Counted from the first letter of the stretch, positions 15,526-25,007 are shown. The stretch is DNA of 25,130 nt from a bacterium (GCA_024231375.1 JAAEQP010001057.1:1-25130); one strand, 5' to 3'. Notes: generated by a model from the sequence alone, not told the origin. A program made the numbers and translations.

Positions 15526-17565
15526 GTGAGGTACTCGGACGGCCGATTCGGACTTGCCTCGGACCGAGGATCGTTCCGCGCGCGGTTCGCAACAGCGCTG
15601 GGCGCTCTTCTGGTGGCTCAGGGCGCCGTGGCCCTCACGGTTGCCTGGTATCAGCATCCAGCCCAGCCCCTCCATCACCTTCCAGCCATCGCTGCCATGC
15701 TTGCCGTGTCGTTTCCCGTGCTGGCCGCCGTGTGCGGCCTGTGGGCATGGTTGGGGCGCACGGGCGTGTCCTCCGAAGAAGCCGAAGACCTGCTCGTGTC
15801 AAAAGGTCTCTACCGGGCCCTCGTCGAGCGGTCCTCGAACGTGTTTGCCATGTGCCTGCCCGACGGCAAGATTGTGTACTGTAGTCCCGCTGTCCACACC
15901 GTTGTCGGAAGGTCCCCAGACGAACTGAATGGCCGCAACGTATTTGATCTTGTTCATCCCGACGATGCACGTGGTGTGGCCAGCATGTTCGAGTTCCTCG
16001 TCGCGCACCCGGCGGAGTCAACGCTTGTTGAGTTCAGATTGAAGGGTCCAGATGGAGGGTGGCTCCAGTTCGAGTCCGCCGCCAACGCCATCGTCGATTC
16101 GGACACGGGCGCCACGGGCATCGTCGGCTCGTTGCGCGACATCTCCAAGCACAAGCGCCGGGAAGAGGATCTGGTGCGCACAAGCGAAGAGTTGGAGCGC
16201 CTGGTGGACGAACGCACCCAGGAACTCGCCCGAAGCGGCGCGCTCCTGGCCTCCCTGGCCGACGCCCAGTCCCGATTCATTACGAATCGCCAATTGGATG
16301 CCGCCCTTTCCCCCCTGCTGAAAGACCTGCTTGCTCTCACCGGGAGCCCCGACGGATACCTGGCCGAGGTGGTCCGCGACAACGGTCCCGCCCCACACCT
16401 GCAAACGCGGGCCCTGACCGTCTTGTCACCAGGCTGGAGAAGGGACCCAAGCCACACCACATCATCAGAGACGACCATGGATTTGGATGTGCTTGGTGAT
16501 GACTTCCGCCGTGCCATCGAGGCCTGCGAACCTTTCATGGAAACGGAAGGACACCCCGCCGCGGGGAGTCTCGGCCCCCTTCCCGACGATCTTCCCATCA
16601 TGTCGTTCATGGCTCTACCGCTACGGGACACGCGCCCAGTGATCGGGGTGATCGGTCTGGCGAACCGACCCGACGGCTATACAAGTGACTTCGTCGACGG
16701 CCTCAGACCTTTCGCTGCGACCTGCGGTATGCTTATCGAAGCCAACCGAAGCAACCTCCTACGGGAGGAGGTGGAGCAGATGCTGCTCGAGGCGCGTGCC
16801 ACCCTCGAGCGCACCGTGGAGGAGCGAACCCTTGAACTGCGAACTTCAATGGAGCAGCTTGCCGAGGCCAATCGCCAGAAGAGCCGGTTCCTGTCGTCCC
16901 TCAGCCACGAACTCCGAACGCCACTCAACAGCGTGCTTGGCTTCGCCGACCTCCTGAAAGGCCAGCACTACGGCCCCCTGAACGACAAGCAGACGGAGTA
17001 TGTGGGGCACATCGAGGAAGGTGGACGCCGCCTACATGCGCTGATCGGGGATCTCCTCGACATCGTCAAGATCGACACAGGCCGAATGGAACTGGAACTC
17101 GTCAACCTCGCTGTCGGCGATTGCCTGAAGAGCATCGCCCTCTCGTTCGAGGCCCAGGCAAGGGTCCGGGGTCTCGAGATGACGGTCGAGGCGGATGACG
17201 ACGCACCCGGTGTACGCGCGGATCCGGATCGGTGCAGGCAGATACTCGTGAACCTCATGTCCAATGCCATGAAGTTCACACCGGAGGGAGGAAGGGTGCG
17301 GCTGCACGCAGAGGCCTCGGGACCGGACTCGGTCCGGTTCAGCGTCAGCGATACCGGTACGGGCATCGAGCCCGAGGCTTTGCCCAAGGTGTTCAGCGAG
17401 TTCTACCAGGAGGACCGGGTCTACGACGAGCAACTGGGGGGCACAGGGATCGGGTTGGCCTTGACTCGTCGGCTGGTGGAACTCCAAGGCGGTCAGATCG
17501 GCGTCGAGAGTCGCCCCCAACAAGGCGCCACCTTCTGGTTCACCCTCCCGACCGGGGCGCCGTGA
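15526..17565 (+). CDS. Membrane-linked PAS-GAF sensor histidine kinase
   Basis: The product is 679 residues from a GTG at 15526 with AAGGAGAG 7 nt upstream; the frame continues 16 codons higher without a ribosome site. Two membrane spans (about 21-41 and 53-76) have almost no periplasmic loop, so sensing is probably intramembrane or cytoplasmic. A PAS domain (about 95-205), coiled coil (206-240), GAF-like domain (about 250-405) and a second coiled coil (412-455) follow. The kinase core has the H-box SHELRTPLNSV with phospho-acceptor His461. Its ATPase domain has Asn580 (N-box), DTGTGI (609-614) and GGTGIGLA (638-645). There is no receiver domain, and no response regulator gene lies nearby, so its partner is encoded elsewhere. 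Confidence 0.94.
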   Translation: MRYSDGRFGLASDRGSFRARFATALGALLVAQGAVALTVAWYQHPAQPLHHLPAIAAMLAVSFPVLAAVCGLWAWLGRTGVSSEEAEDLLVSKGLYRALVERSSNVFAMCLPDGKIVYCSPAVHTVVGRSPDELNGRNVFDLVHPDDARGVASMFEFLVAHPAESTLVEFRLKGPDGGWLQFESAANAIVDSDTGATGIVGSLRDISKHKRREEDLVRTSEELERLVDERTQELARSGALLASLADAQSRFITNRQLDAALSPLLKDLLALTGSPDGYLAEVVRDNGPAPHLQTRALTVLSPGWRRDPSHTTSSETTMDLDVLGDDFRRAIEACEPFMETEGHPAAGSLGPLPDDLPIMSFMALPLRDTRPVIGVIGLANRPDGYTSDFVDGLRPFAATCGMLIEANRSNLLREEVEQMLLEARATLERTVEERTLELRTSMEQLAEANRQKSRFLSSLSHELRTPLNSVLGFADLLKGQHYGPLNDKQTEYVGHIEEGGRRLHALIGDLLDIVKIDTGRMELELVNLAVGDCLKSIALSFEAQARVRGLEMTVEADDDAPGVRADPDRCRQILVNLMSNAMKFTPEGGRVRLHAEASGPDSVRFSVSDTGTGIEPEALPKVFSEFYQEDRVYDEQLGGTGIGLALTRRLVELQGGQIGVESRPQQGATFWFTLPTGAP

Positions 17566-17928
17566 TGCACGGATCCCCGTTCTCATCGACGCTCGCCTTG
17601 TGACCCTGAATGCGATTCTGAGTTGCAAAAATGGCATGATCATCGAGTATAATTCCGGGGGTGTTGCGGCGTTCGTGAGAAGTGCGCAATTTGCGGGGCC
17701 GTTCTGACCGGATTGACCCTTTATTCGTTGTCTCCACAGCGGACTTGGGGCGAGTTCTGGCCAACACCCCTAACATGCTTGAATACAATGCGTTAGGACA
17801 AGACGGCCGAGAGAATCGGTCGCGATCCCCCAGGCGGTGGAGACGCCAGATCCGCTGCTTCCGGGGAAACTGGTGCCGTTGTTCGTCGCTGTCAGCGAAC
17901 GGACAGCAACGGAGAGATCGACACGATC
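17566..17928. other. Spacer upstream of the GAF-PAS-PAS gene
   Basis: This spacer of about 360 bp follows the kinase. An open frame crossing it on the plus strand (17682-18194) is Arg/Ser-rich, overlaps the next gene and has no ribosome site, so I do not call it. The main signal is the promoter-like pair at 17623-17653. No terminator hairpin with a T-run is seen after the kinase. Confidence 0.5.
17623..17653 (+). promoter_or_regulatory. Possible promoter for the GAF-PAS-PAS gene
   Basis: TTGCAA (17623-17628) and a perfect TATAAT (17648-17653) are 19 nt apart, longer than ideal. The resulting leader would be about 270 nt. This suggests that the downstream gene can be expressed separately from the kinase. 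Confidence 0.35.
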
Positions 17929-19290
17929 ATGGGTTCCCAAGGCGGCCATTCACGACTCGCCCCCTACGCGGAAGCGCTCCGGGAGATGACCTTCCGGTAC
18001 GAGCATCTGCTGCAGGCGTTCTCCATCCTGCGTCAGATGGAGGAATTGGACGATCCGGCGCAGGACATCGGCTCTATCTGCCGAGGCGTTCTGGAAACCA
18101 TCGCATCCGGACTGGCCGCCGAGAACTGCTCGCTCATGCTGAAGGACGCGTCGGGGGAGTCCCTGGAACTACGCGCGGCGTGCAGCCCCTTTGAAGAGCA
18201 GGCCGCTTCCTTTGACACAGGCACATGGGCCGGTAGAAGGTTCAAGCTCGGCGAGGGGATCGTCGGCAAGGTGGCGCAGAGCGGAGAGTCCATCCACGTT
18301 GAGGACGTGCTTACCGACGAGAACTTTGTCCCGGTGCCGGGAAGCCGGGTGTCGATCCGGTCGTTGCTCAGCTTCCCGCTCCGTAGCGGCGCAGACACGA
18401 TCGGCGTTCTGAACCTCAGCCATTCCGAACCGAACTTCTTCTCCGTGGAACGCGAGAACACCCTCCATCTCATCTCCGAGCGGGCTGCTCGCCTCCTGTC
18501 CAGTCATCTCATACGGGGGCGTTTGATGGAGTGTGAGACCCTGTACCGGTTTGCCACGGAGAACACGGATGACGCGGTGTTGGTATTCGACCCCGACGGC
18601 GACCTCGTAACGGCCAATCCCGCCGTCGAAGCCATCACGGGGCTGCCAGCGGACCGTTTTGTGCGGGAGAACCCCAAGTGGGAGGCAAGTGCCCACCCGG
18701 ACGACCGCGAACGGTATCTCGCCCATTGGTCGGCGGAGTTGGAAGGCCGCGGTCCGGGCCCGATTGAGTACCGGTATCTGGATTCGGGATGGCGCATCCA
18801 CCATCTTGTGCAGCGTAGTGCCGTGATCCGTGGTGCGGACGGACAGGTCCAGGGCGTGATGGCGGTTGTCCGAGATGTCACGGATCACCGGGAACTGGCG
18901 GATACCCTCGCGCTGACCAGGACGCATCTCGACCACATGATGGCGGCGATTGGGGAAGTTGTGTGGCTCTGCGATCCACGATCGGGGCGAATCCTGTACG
19001 TGAGCCCCCGGTTTGAATCCCTCTGGGGACGCCCCTGCGATGTCCTCATGCGCCAACCCGCCGCGTGGCTGGGATCTGTTCATCCCGAGGACCAGAAACG
19101 CGTCGCGGACTGCGTGGAGGGTCTGGATCATCCCGATCCCCGCGTCTGGGAGTACAGGATCGTCCGACCGGATGGTTCGGAACGCTGGGTGCGCCATCGC
19201 CTGGAACCGGTGCTGGATGCCCAAGGCGAGGTGACGGTGATCGTGGGAGTGGCCGAAGACATCAGCCAATCGAAAGGGTGTGAATCCTAG
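17929..19290 (+). CDS. GAF-PAS-PAS sensor protein without output domain
   Basis: The product is 453 residues and soluble. A GAF domain fills about 25-200, including KLGEGIVGKVAQSGESIHV and LLSFPLRSGADTIGVLNLS, which are typical of small-ligand GAF domains. PAS 1 is about 205-320 (ending MAVVRDVTDHRE) and PAS 2 about 330-450 (ending IVGVAEDISQSK). The protein stops within a few residues of the second PAS domain, where a linker and kinase or cyclase domain would normally begin. No kinase, GGDEF, HTH or receiver domain is present. The ribosome site (GGAG about 14 nt before the ATG) is weak. It may be a stand-alone sensor acting on the kinase upstream, or a kinase that lost its C-terminus. Confidence 0.9.
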   Translation: MGSQGGHSRLAPYAEALREMTFRYEHLLQAFSILRQMEELDDPAQDIGSICRGVLETIASGLAAENCSLMLKDASGESLELRAACSPFEEQAASFDTGTWAGRRFKLGEGIVGKVAQSGESIHVEDVLTDENFVPVPGSRVSIRSLLSFPLRSGADTIGVLNLSHSEPNFFSVERENTLHLISERAARLLSSHLIRGRLMECETLYRFATENTDDAVLVFDPDGDLVTANPAVEAITGLPADRFVRENPKWEASAHPDDRERYLAHWSAELEGRGPGPIEYRYLDSGWRIHHLVQRSAVIRGADGQVQGVMAVVRDVTDHRELADTLALTRTHLDHMMAAIGEVVWLCDPRSGRILYVSPRFESLWGRPCDVLMRQPAAWLGSVHPEDQKRVADCVEGLDHPDPRVWEYRIVRPDGSERWVRHRLEPVLDAQGEVTVIVGVAEDISQSKGCES

Positions 19291-19343
19291 GGGCCATAGC
19301 GCGATTCGCCACGGATCTTCGGTACCCTGTTTCTTAGACTGCT

Positions 19344-22300
19344 CTACGCCTCGCCCCCGGTGTTCCCGGGTTCCACTTTTTGACGACGCGTGAAGAGGTC
19401 GTAGAGCACTGGGAGTACGATCAGGGTCAACACCGCCGACACGGCGATCCCCCCTACCGACGAGATGCCGATGGCGGTCCGCAGTTCGCTGCCGATTCCG
19501 GATCCCAACGCCAGCGGCAGCATACCCAGCACGGCCGCCAGACTGATCATGATGATGGGACGGAATCGCTCCGACGCGGCCCGGACCATGGCTTGGTGGC
19601 GGGGGATGCCGGCCGCCACATGCTGGTTGAGTTGGTCCATGATGAGGATGGCGTTGTTGACCACGATACCGACCAGCATGACGCCGCCGAGCAGCACGAA
19701 CATGGAGATGGCTCTGCCGGTCAGCCACAACGCCACGAGCACGCCGACGAGCCCCAGCGGGATGGTGATGAGGATGACGATCGGCTGCTTGAAGGATTCC
19801 AGAATTGCCGCGAGCACGAGGTATACGAGGACGATGGCAATGAGCGCCGCCTCACCCATTTCGACGATGCCTTCATGCATCAATTCGTACAATCCGGAGA
19901 AGCGGTACGCGTATCCGGACGGCAGATTGCCTTGTTCGTCCATCAACGCGCTGATCTCGTTGGCCGCGGTGCCCATGGGCTTGTCATTGGCCAGACCGCA
20001 GAACAGCTTCGCCACGCGGCGCTTGTTCTTCCGGGTGATCATGATGGGCGCACGCGACTCGTCGACCTCCGCGATGGACGTCAAGAGTACGGGATGTCCG
20101 GGCGTTCCGGGGAACAGGAAGTCGCGGACCTGATCCTTCCCCTCCTCCTCGTCCATCTTCACGACGATGTCGTAGTTGCGTCCGCCTTCCTTGAAGGTGC
20201 CGCACTCGAGACCTTCGAGATTGGCCCGAAGCGCCATGCCGATGAGGGCAGGAGGGATCCCGAGATCGGCAAGCACCGCCCGCTGCGGCCGGACACGCAA
20301 CTCCGGCTTGCCGGAACGCACGGTGGTATCGGGCTCCTGGCAGCCTTCGATGCTGAGGGCGAACTGCTGAGCCTTCAGGGCCAGCGCGTCCAGTTCGGCC
20401 AAGTCCTCGCCCGCGATCTCCAGTTCGATGGGGGTGCTCTGCCCGCCCACGTTCGAAGGTTGCGAAACCGTGACGATGCAGTCCAGATGGTCCGCAATGC
20501 GCAGCCGGACTTCGTTCATGAGGTCGTCGATGGTGAGGGTGCGTTCGGTTTTCTCGGAGAATCGAAGCAGTAGCTGGGCGAGGTACACGCCTTCGGACGA
20601 ACGCCCGGCCGTCCCGTCCACTTTTCCGATGGTTGTGAACACGTGCTTCAACTCGGGGAGGTCGTGCAGGAGCGCCTCTACTTCCTCGACACGCCGCGCG
20701 GTCCGGTTCAGGTCGTACCGCGTGGGGTACTCCAGTTTCACGAACACCTCGCCTCGATCCGAGTTGGGGAAGAAGTCGAATCCCACCGTCTCGGCCAGGG
20801 TCAAGGAGTAGAAGAAGACGCCCGTCACAAGGATCAACAGCAGTGCCGCGGCCCAGCGTCTGCGCTCAAAGAACCGGAGCACGGCCGCAAAGGCCCCGGC
20901 CACCGAGTCGAATGCCCGGTTCCACACGCGTTCCAGCATCTTCAGCGGACTGCGTCGGCTGGAATTGTCCTTCTTGAGCAACAGCGAGCAGAGAATCGGC
21001 GTCATGGTGAACGAAATGAACAAGGACACTACCGTCATCACGACCATGGTCAACGCGAAGGGACGGAAGAACAGCCCGATCTGGCTGCCCATCATGGCGA
21101 CGGGGAAGAGGACGACGACATTGGTTCCGGCGCTGGCAAGAACCGCCACGGCCACTTCCGAGGCGCCCAGCCGCGACGCTTGGTGGGCGTCGCCCGTCTC
21201 GTCGAAACGTTTGACGATGCTCTCCAGCACGACGATGGAGTTCGTTACGAGGATGCCGATGGACAGGCCGATGGAAAGCAGCGTGGACACGTTCAGTGTG
21301 TAATCCAAGAGGCCGAGGAAGAACATGCCCACGATGATGGTGAGCGGCATGGTCACCGCGATGATGAACGTGGTACGGATGTTGTAGAGGAAGAAGAACA
21401 GGATAACGGCGGTTAGCAGCACGCCCTGCCAGATGTTGGTCATGGTGCTGTCGACGGTCGACTGGATGAAACTGGCGTCGTCGGCCACCCAGACCAGATC
21501 CATCCCGCCGGGCAGGTTGTCGCGCAGGTCGGCCATGGCCTCCTGGACGCGCCGTACCACCCGCACCGCATTGGCGTCGCCGCGTTTGACGATCTTGATC
21601 CCCACGCAGGGACGGCCGTCGATGAAGGCCTTCTGGCGGAGTTCCTCGGTGGTCATCTCGACACGGCCCACGCCGCCAACGTAGCAGCGCGACGTGTCCT
21701 CGTGGGCAATTTCCATGTCGTGGATGGCGGCCACGGTCTTGTAGTCGGCGTCGTATTTCACGACATACTCGGTGCCGTCGTCCCGCAACCGGCCGGATGG
21801 AATCAGGCGCACTCCCGACTGCACCGCCTGGACCACGTCGTAACTCGACAACCCCCGCGCGGCGAGTTTGTCACGGTCGAGCAGGATCTGTACTTCGCGC
21901 TCGGCGCCGCCGATGAGTTGGACTTCCGCCACGCCAGGAACGACGGTGATGCGGTCCTTCAACGCGTTGTCGGCGTAGTCGTAGAGTTCGTCGAGGGGCG
22001 CATCGCCGGTGAGGGCCAGATTCACGATGGGCTTGGCGTTGATGTCCCACTTCAGAACCTTGGGCTTCTCGGCCCCCGCGGGGAACTCATTGACGATGAG
22101 GTCGAGCTTCTCGCGGACGTCGTTCGCCGCGTCTTCCACGGCAATGTCCAGGTCGAATTCCAGGAAGGTCTGGCACCCGTTCTCCATGCAGGAGGAGGTG
22201 ACGTGCTTCAATCCGTCGATGGACACGATCACGTCTTCGATACGCTTTGCGATGTCGGTCTCGATTTCCTCTGGGCTGGCGCCGGGGTAGATGGTCATGA

Positions 22301-22439
22301 CTGTGATATAGGGCGCGTCGACCTTGGGTAGGTTTTCCAGGCCCATCTTGCGGTAGGCGTTGATACCGAGAAGCGCCAAGGCGATGATGAGGCTGCACAT
22401 GGCCACGGGGCGACGGACGGACGCGCGGGACAGGAACAT
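19344..22439 (-). CDS. RND-family efflux pump permease (AcrB-like)
   Basis: The product is 1031 residues, the normal size for an inner-membrane RND permease that exports drugs or other small molecules with the adaptor encoded upstream. The first span (about 12-28), the large periplasmic loops and two clusters of membrane spans (about 337-560 and 860-1018) follow the family plan. In AcrB, TM4 carries Asp407-Asp408 and TM10 carries Lys940. Here TM4 reads GLSIGILVTNSIVVLE, with Thr399-Asn400 at the Asp pair, and TM10 reads VGIVVNNAILIMD, with Asn928-Asn929 near the Lys position. The usual proton relay is therefore absent or rebuilt. The ATG shares one base with the adaptor stop (TGATG). No outer-membrane TolC partner lies in the window. 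Confidence 0.95.
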   Translation of the reverse strand: MFLSRASVRRPVAMCSLIIALALLGINAYRKMGLENLPKVDAPYITVMTIYPGASPEEIETDIAKRIEDVIVSIDGLKHVTSSCMENGCQTFLEFDLDIAVEDAANDVREKLDLIVNEFPAGAEKPKVLKWDINAKPIVNLALTGDAPLDELYDYADNALKDRITVVPGVAEVQLIGGAEREVQILLDRDKLAARGLSSYDVVQAVQSGVRLIPSGRLRDDGTEYVVKYDADYKTVAAIHDMEIAHEDTSRCYVGGVGRVEMTTEELRQKAFIDGRPCVGIKIVKRGDANAVRVVRRVQEAMADLRDNLPGGMDLVWVADDASFIQSTVDSTMTNIWQGVLLTAVILFFFLYNIRTTFIIAVTMPLTIIVGMFFLGLLDYTLNVSTLLSIGLSIGILVTNSIVVLESIVKRFDETGDAHQASRLGASEVAVAVLASAGTNVVVLFPVAMMGSQIGLFFRPFALTMVVMTVVSLFISFTMTPILCSLLLKKDNSSRRSPLKMLERVWNRAFDSVAGAFAAVLRFFERRRWAAALLLILVTGVFFYSLTLAETVGFDFFPNSDRGEVFVKLEYPTRYDLNRTARRVEEVEALLHDLPELKHVFTTIGKVDGTAGRSSEGVYLAQLLLRFSEKTERTLTIDDLMNEVRLRIADHLDCIVTVSQPSNVGGQSTPIELEIAGEDLAELDALALKAQQFALSIEGCQEPDTTVRSGKPELRVRPQRAVLADLGIPPALIGMALRANLEGLECGTFKEGGRNYDIVVKMDEEEGKDQVRDFLFPGTPGHPVLLTSIAEVDESRAPIMITRKNKRRVAKLFCGLANDKPMGTAANEISALMDEQGNLPSGYAYRFSGLYELMHEGIVEMGEAALIAIVLVYLVLAAILESFKQPIVILITIPLGLVGVLVALWLTGRAISMFVLLGGVMLVGIVVNNAILIMDQLNQHVAAGIPRHQAMVRAASERFRPIIMISLAAVLGMLPLALGSGIGSELRTAIGISSVGGIAVSAVLTLIVLPVLYDLFTRRQKVEPGNTGGEA

Positions 22440-23662
22440 CAGGCGCCCGCCTCTTGAAGGTTCACGGGTGTGCCGTCGTCGAGCAGGTTCTGCCCCATGG
22501 TGACGACGGGTACCCCCTCGGACAGCGCCGGGGAGCGGACTTCAATCCACCCGTCGTTTTCGAGGCCGGTCTGAACATCGACCTGCCGGGCCGCCCCATC
22601 CTGAAGCGTGAATACCACGGAGCCGTCGTTTCGGGTCAACACGGCCGCGGCGGGCACGCCCAATCCTTGGAACTGGTCGAGCAGCACTTCCGCTTCAGCC
22701 ATGGCGCCGGGAACCACGCCGGGGGGCGGGTCCTGAATCATGCACTTCACTTCGAAGGTGCGCAGTTTCGGATGGATGGTGGGGCTCTTGTACGACACCG
22801 TCAGGGGCGGGACGTCGATCCCGTAGACGTCGACACGGACGGGGGTCTTCCCAGGGACCACGCGGGCGTAGAACTGGGCGGGAAGATAGACCGAGACCTC
22901 AAGCACAGCCGGATCCTCGATGCGGAACACGGGCTTGCCCACGTCGGCCATTTCGCCGACTTCGCGGCAGCGCATGGCCACGGTCCCGCTAATGGGTGCA
23001 TACACGGTGGCGTCGCTCAGGGTCTTCTCGGCAATGGCCACGGCGGCCACGGCCTGCCGTTCCTGTTCGACGCCGAGATCCACAAGACTCACTGCATGGG
23101 TGTGGAGGGCCTTGGTCTGCTTGAATCGGGACTCCTGCTGCTCGAGGGCGTCCTCGGATACCGTCTTGTTTTCGTAGAGCCGCTGAAACCGGAGGTAGTC
23201 GATCTCGGCCTTCTCAAGGTCCGCGGTGACGCGATCCAGGTTGGCTTCCTTCTCCCGCCGCGCGCACTTGGCAACGGCGAGATCCTGGCGGCTCACCTCA
23301 AGCGCTTTCTTGACCTTCAGGGCGTCGATCTCGAAGAGTTTGGTCTCGCCCGCCACCACCGGATCGCCTTCGTCCACGAATAGCGCCTCGACCGTGCCCG
23401 GAATCCGGGCGGATACGGTCGCGTAGTTCTTCGCCTCGATATTGCCCTGGCCTTTCACGCGCTCTTCAAAAGCACGCGGCTTCACCGGAACCGCCAGAAC
23501 CGGCACGCGCCGCGCCACGGCATCCGTCACGGACGGCGTCGATGCTTTCGCCTCCTGGGAAGGCCACGAGATATGAGACCCCAGCAAGGCGCTCGCGCCG
23601 GCGACTGCTGCCAGCACCACGACAAGCCCCATGGCAATCCGACTCCACCTACTCCGCTTCAT
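22439..23662 (-). CDS. RND periplasmic adaptor (membrane fusion protein)
   Basis: The product is 407 residues and bridges the RND permease to an outer-membrane channel. An N-terminal membrane anchor or uncleaved signal (about 9-27) has no lipobox Cys. The lipoyl/barrel-sandwich halves are seen at about 83-106 (ARIPGTVEALFVDEGDPVV) and about 228-258 (ATVYAPISGTVA ... VGEMADVGKPVF). A long alpha-helical hairpin (about 115-220) separates them, and beta-barrel and membrane-proximal regions follow. The ATG at 23660-23662 has GGGGA upstream and overlaps the tetR stop by 14 bp; the longer open frame above it is a Pro/Arg-rich shadow of tetR. Translation of all three genes of this operon is probably coupled. 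Confidence 0.95.
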   Translation of the reverse strand: MKRSRWSRIAMGLVVVLAAVAGASALLGSHISWPSQEAKASTPSVTDAVARRVPVLAVPVKPRAFEERVKGQGNIEAKNYATVSARIPGTVEALFVDEGDPVVAGETKLFEIDALKVKKALEVSRQDLAVAKCARREKEANLDRVTADLEKAEIDYLRFQRLYENKTVSEDALEQQESRFKQTKALHTHAVSLVDLGVEQERQAVAAVAIAEKTLSDATVYAPISGTVAMRCREVGEMADVGKPVFRIEDPAVLEVSVYLPAQFYARVVPGKTPVRVDVYGIDVPPLTVSYKSPTIHPKLRTFEVKCMIQDPPPGVVPGAMAEAEVLLDQFQGLGVPAAAVLTRNDGSVVFTLQDGAARQVDVQTGLENDGWIEVRSPALSEGVPVVTMGQNLLDDGTPVNLQEAGA

Positions 23663-24419
23663 CGTCGTCCCCGTCACTGGTCGTGGCACCGGATTCCGGC
23701 CCGGTGTCCTCCGCGGTGTCATTCTCGGCGCCGGCTTCGTCGGCGGTCGTCTCGGAATCCTCGAGAGAGGGCAGGGGATCGTCCAACAGCGGCAGCCCAA
23801 GCGCACCCAGCATCACCCGGGTGACGTGCCGCGCGGCCGCCTCCAGAAACGACGCGTCGTAGCACTCCTTGCGCAGTATCATCATGATGGGCAATTGGGC
23901 AAACGAGTAGAACGCAATCTGACCCGTCAGCGAAAACGCCATCATGTCCGCCTCCCGCACCGACATGGACGGCTGCGCGAGCAGCACGATCTTGCGTAGC
24001 GCGGCGAGGTCGGGACGGAAAATCCGCTTGGCAATGACCTGCAGGGCCGGAGAAGGCTCCAGCAGGCTTCGAATCAGCAGTTTGCTGTACCACCCCGGCA
24101 ACTCGGCTGAGAAGTAGCGGTCGAAACGGAGGCGGATCAGTTCGGCGATACTCGCGGCTATCTTTTCACGGGTGTCGAGCCGGGCCTCTTCGTCCACCAA
24201 CTCTTGGACGAAGGTATCGCGCAGCCTGTCGGCCACGTGCTGAAGCACCTCGCTGTAGAGATTCTCTTTGGAGCCGAAGTGGTAGTTGATGGCGGCGATA
24301 TTGACATCGGCCTTTTCGGCGATGGTGCGCACACTCGTGCCTTCGAGACCGTGATCGGCAAACAACTCGCCCGCGGACATCATGAGGATCAGCTTGGTTC
24401 CGCTAGGCTCTTGCTCCAT
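23649..24419 (-). CDS. TetR/AcrR-family repressor with acidic tail
   Basis: The product is 256 residues and probably represses its own operon, which encodes the adaptor and pump. The DNA-binding domain is at about 8-58. The helix-turn-helix TSVRTIAEKADVNIAAINYH (28-47) and the following FGSKENLYSEVL are typical of the family. The ligand domain runs to about 212. Beyond it, residues 213-256 form a low-complexity tail with 18 Asp/Glu and no Lys/Arg, which is unusual for TetR proteins. The tail's DNA lies just before and over the adaptor start. The gene is first in its operon and has a promoter 55 bp upstream. Confidence 0.94.
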   Translation of the reverse strand: MEQEPSGTKLILMMSAGELFADHGLEGTSVRTIAEKADVNIAAINYHFGSKENLYSEVLQHVADRLRDTFVQELVDEEARLDTREKIAASIAELIRLRFDRYFSAELPGWYSKLLIRSLLEPSPALQVIAKRIFRPDLAALRKIVLLAQPSMSVREADMMAFSLTGQIAFYSFAQLPIMMILRKECYDASFLEAAARHVTRVMLGALGLPLLDDPLPSLEDSETTADEAGAENDTAEDTGPESGATTSDGDDDEAE

Positions 24420-24474
24420 GACTCGCTCCCAGTCGTACTACGGCTTCCACCGAACGGCATAGGGACACAGAGAT

Positions 24475-24504
24475 ATTATAGACGACGGGTGCGAAAACTT
24501 CCAA
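24475..24504 (-). promoter_or_regulatory. Promoter of the tetR-adaptor-pump operon
   Basis: On the minus strand, TTGGAA (24499-24504), an 18-nt spacer and a perfect TATAAT (24475-24480) lie 55 bp before the tetR ATG. I see no strong palindrome within it. The operator may lie further upstream, perhaps at the palindrome near 25033. Confidence 0.58.
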
Positions 24505-24700
24505 CATGCTGTCAACGAGGCCTTTACCGAGGAAGATCATCCACACCGTTCCCCTGCCCATGACACGCCAAGCCGCGTAACCAACGCAATCGGAACTCTT
24601 CGACCGCCTACCCCATCCCGCACGCAGCGGATGAAGGGAACGATTGCGCCGTCCGTATCTGGTCGGGCATCCGCGCTCGGCTGCCCGTTTCTACTCAAGA

Positions 24701-24730
24701 AGCATCCCACCCGGGGCGGGGTGGGATGCT
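24701..24730 (-). other. Perfect 12-bp GC-rich hairpin
   Basis: Arms AGCATCCCACCC (24701-24712) and GGGTGGGATGCT (24719-24730) are perfectly complementary around a 6-base loop. On the minus strand it is followed by TCTTGAG, with no long T-run, so it is not a textbook terminator. It could still end or protect a transcript started near 25001. Confidence 0.65.
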
Positions 24731-25007
24731 AAGAGGCATTGTCGAATGGTGGTTTGGGGTTCCGACCATCGACTGCCTGGATTGGGGGGAGGAGGCCATA
24801 TCATCGGGTCGATTATGATGAATGAGGTCCACGGGGATGATGACAGCCCCTCGCTCCCGGTCTGCTGTTCGACCGCATGCACAAAGGCCCTCTGCACCGG
24901 TCGGCGTCCCAATCTCGGATTCAACTCTTGTAGGCGGGTTTCGGTGATTCCAGACTGACGCCTTGCCGTCCGAAACTGCACCGGAAACCGTCGCAACTTC
25001 TATAGGA

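Noticed and set aside
17682..18194. 170-codon open frame overlapping the start of the GAF-PAS-PAS gene
   Set aside because: It has Arg/Ser-rich low-complexity composition and no ribosome site, and it conflicts with a well-supported GAF domain.
18169..19728. 519-codon minus-strand frame across the PAS gene and the end of the pump gene
   Set aside because: Composition is Arg/His-rich with no domain, and it overlaps two well-supported genes in other frames.
24644..24996. Opposing open frames of about 100 codons in the right-hand spacer
   Set aside because: Neither has a ribosome site or a recognisable domain. The minus one needs a TTG start 5 nt after the predicted transcript start. Kept as a possibility only in the non-coding RNA finding.
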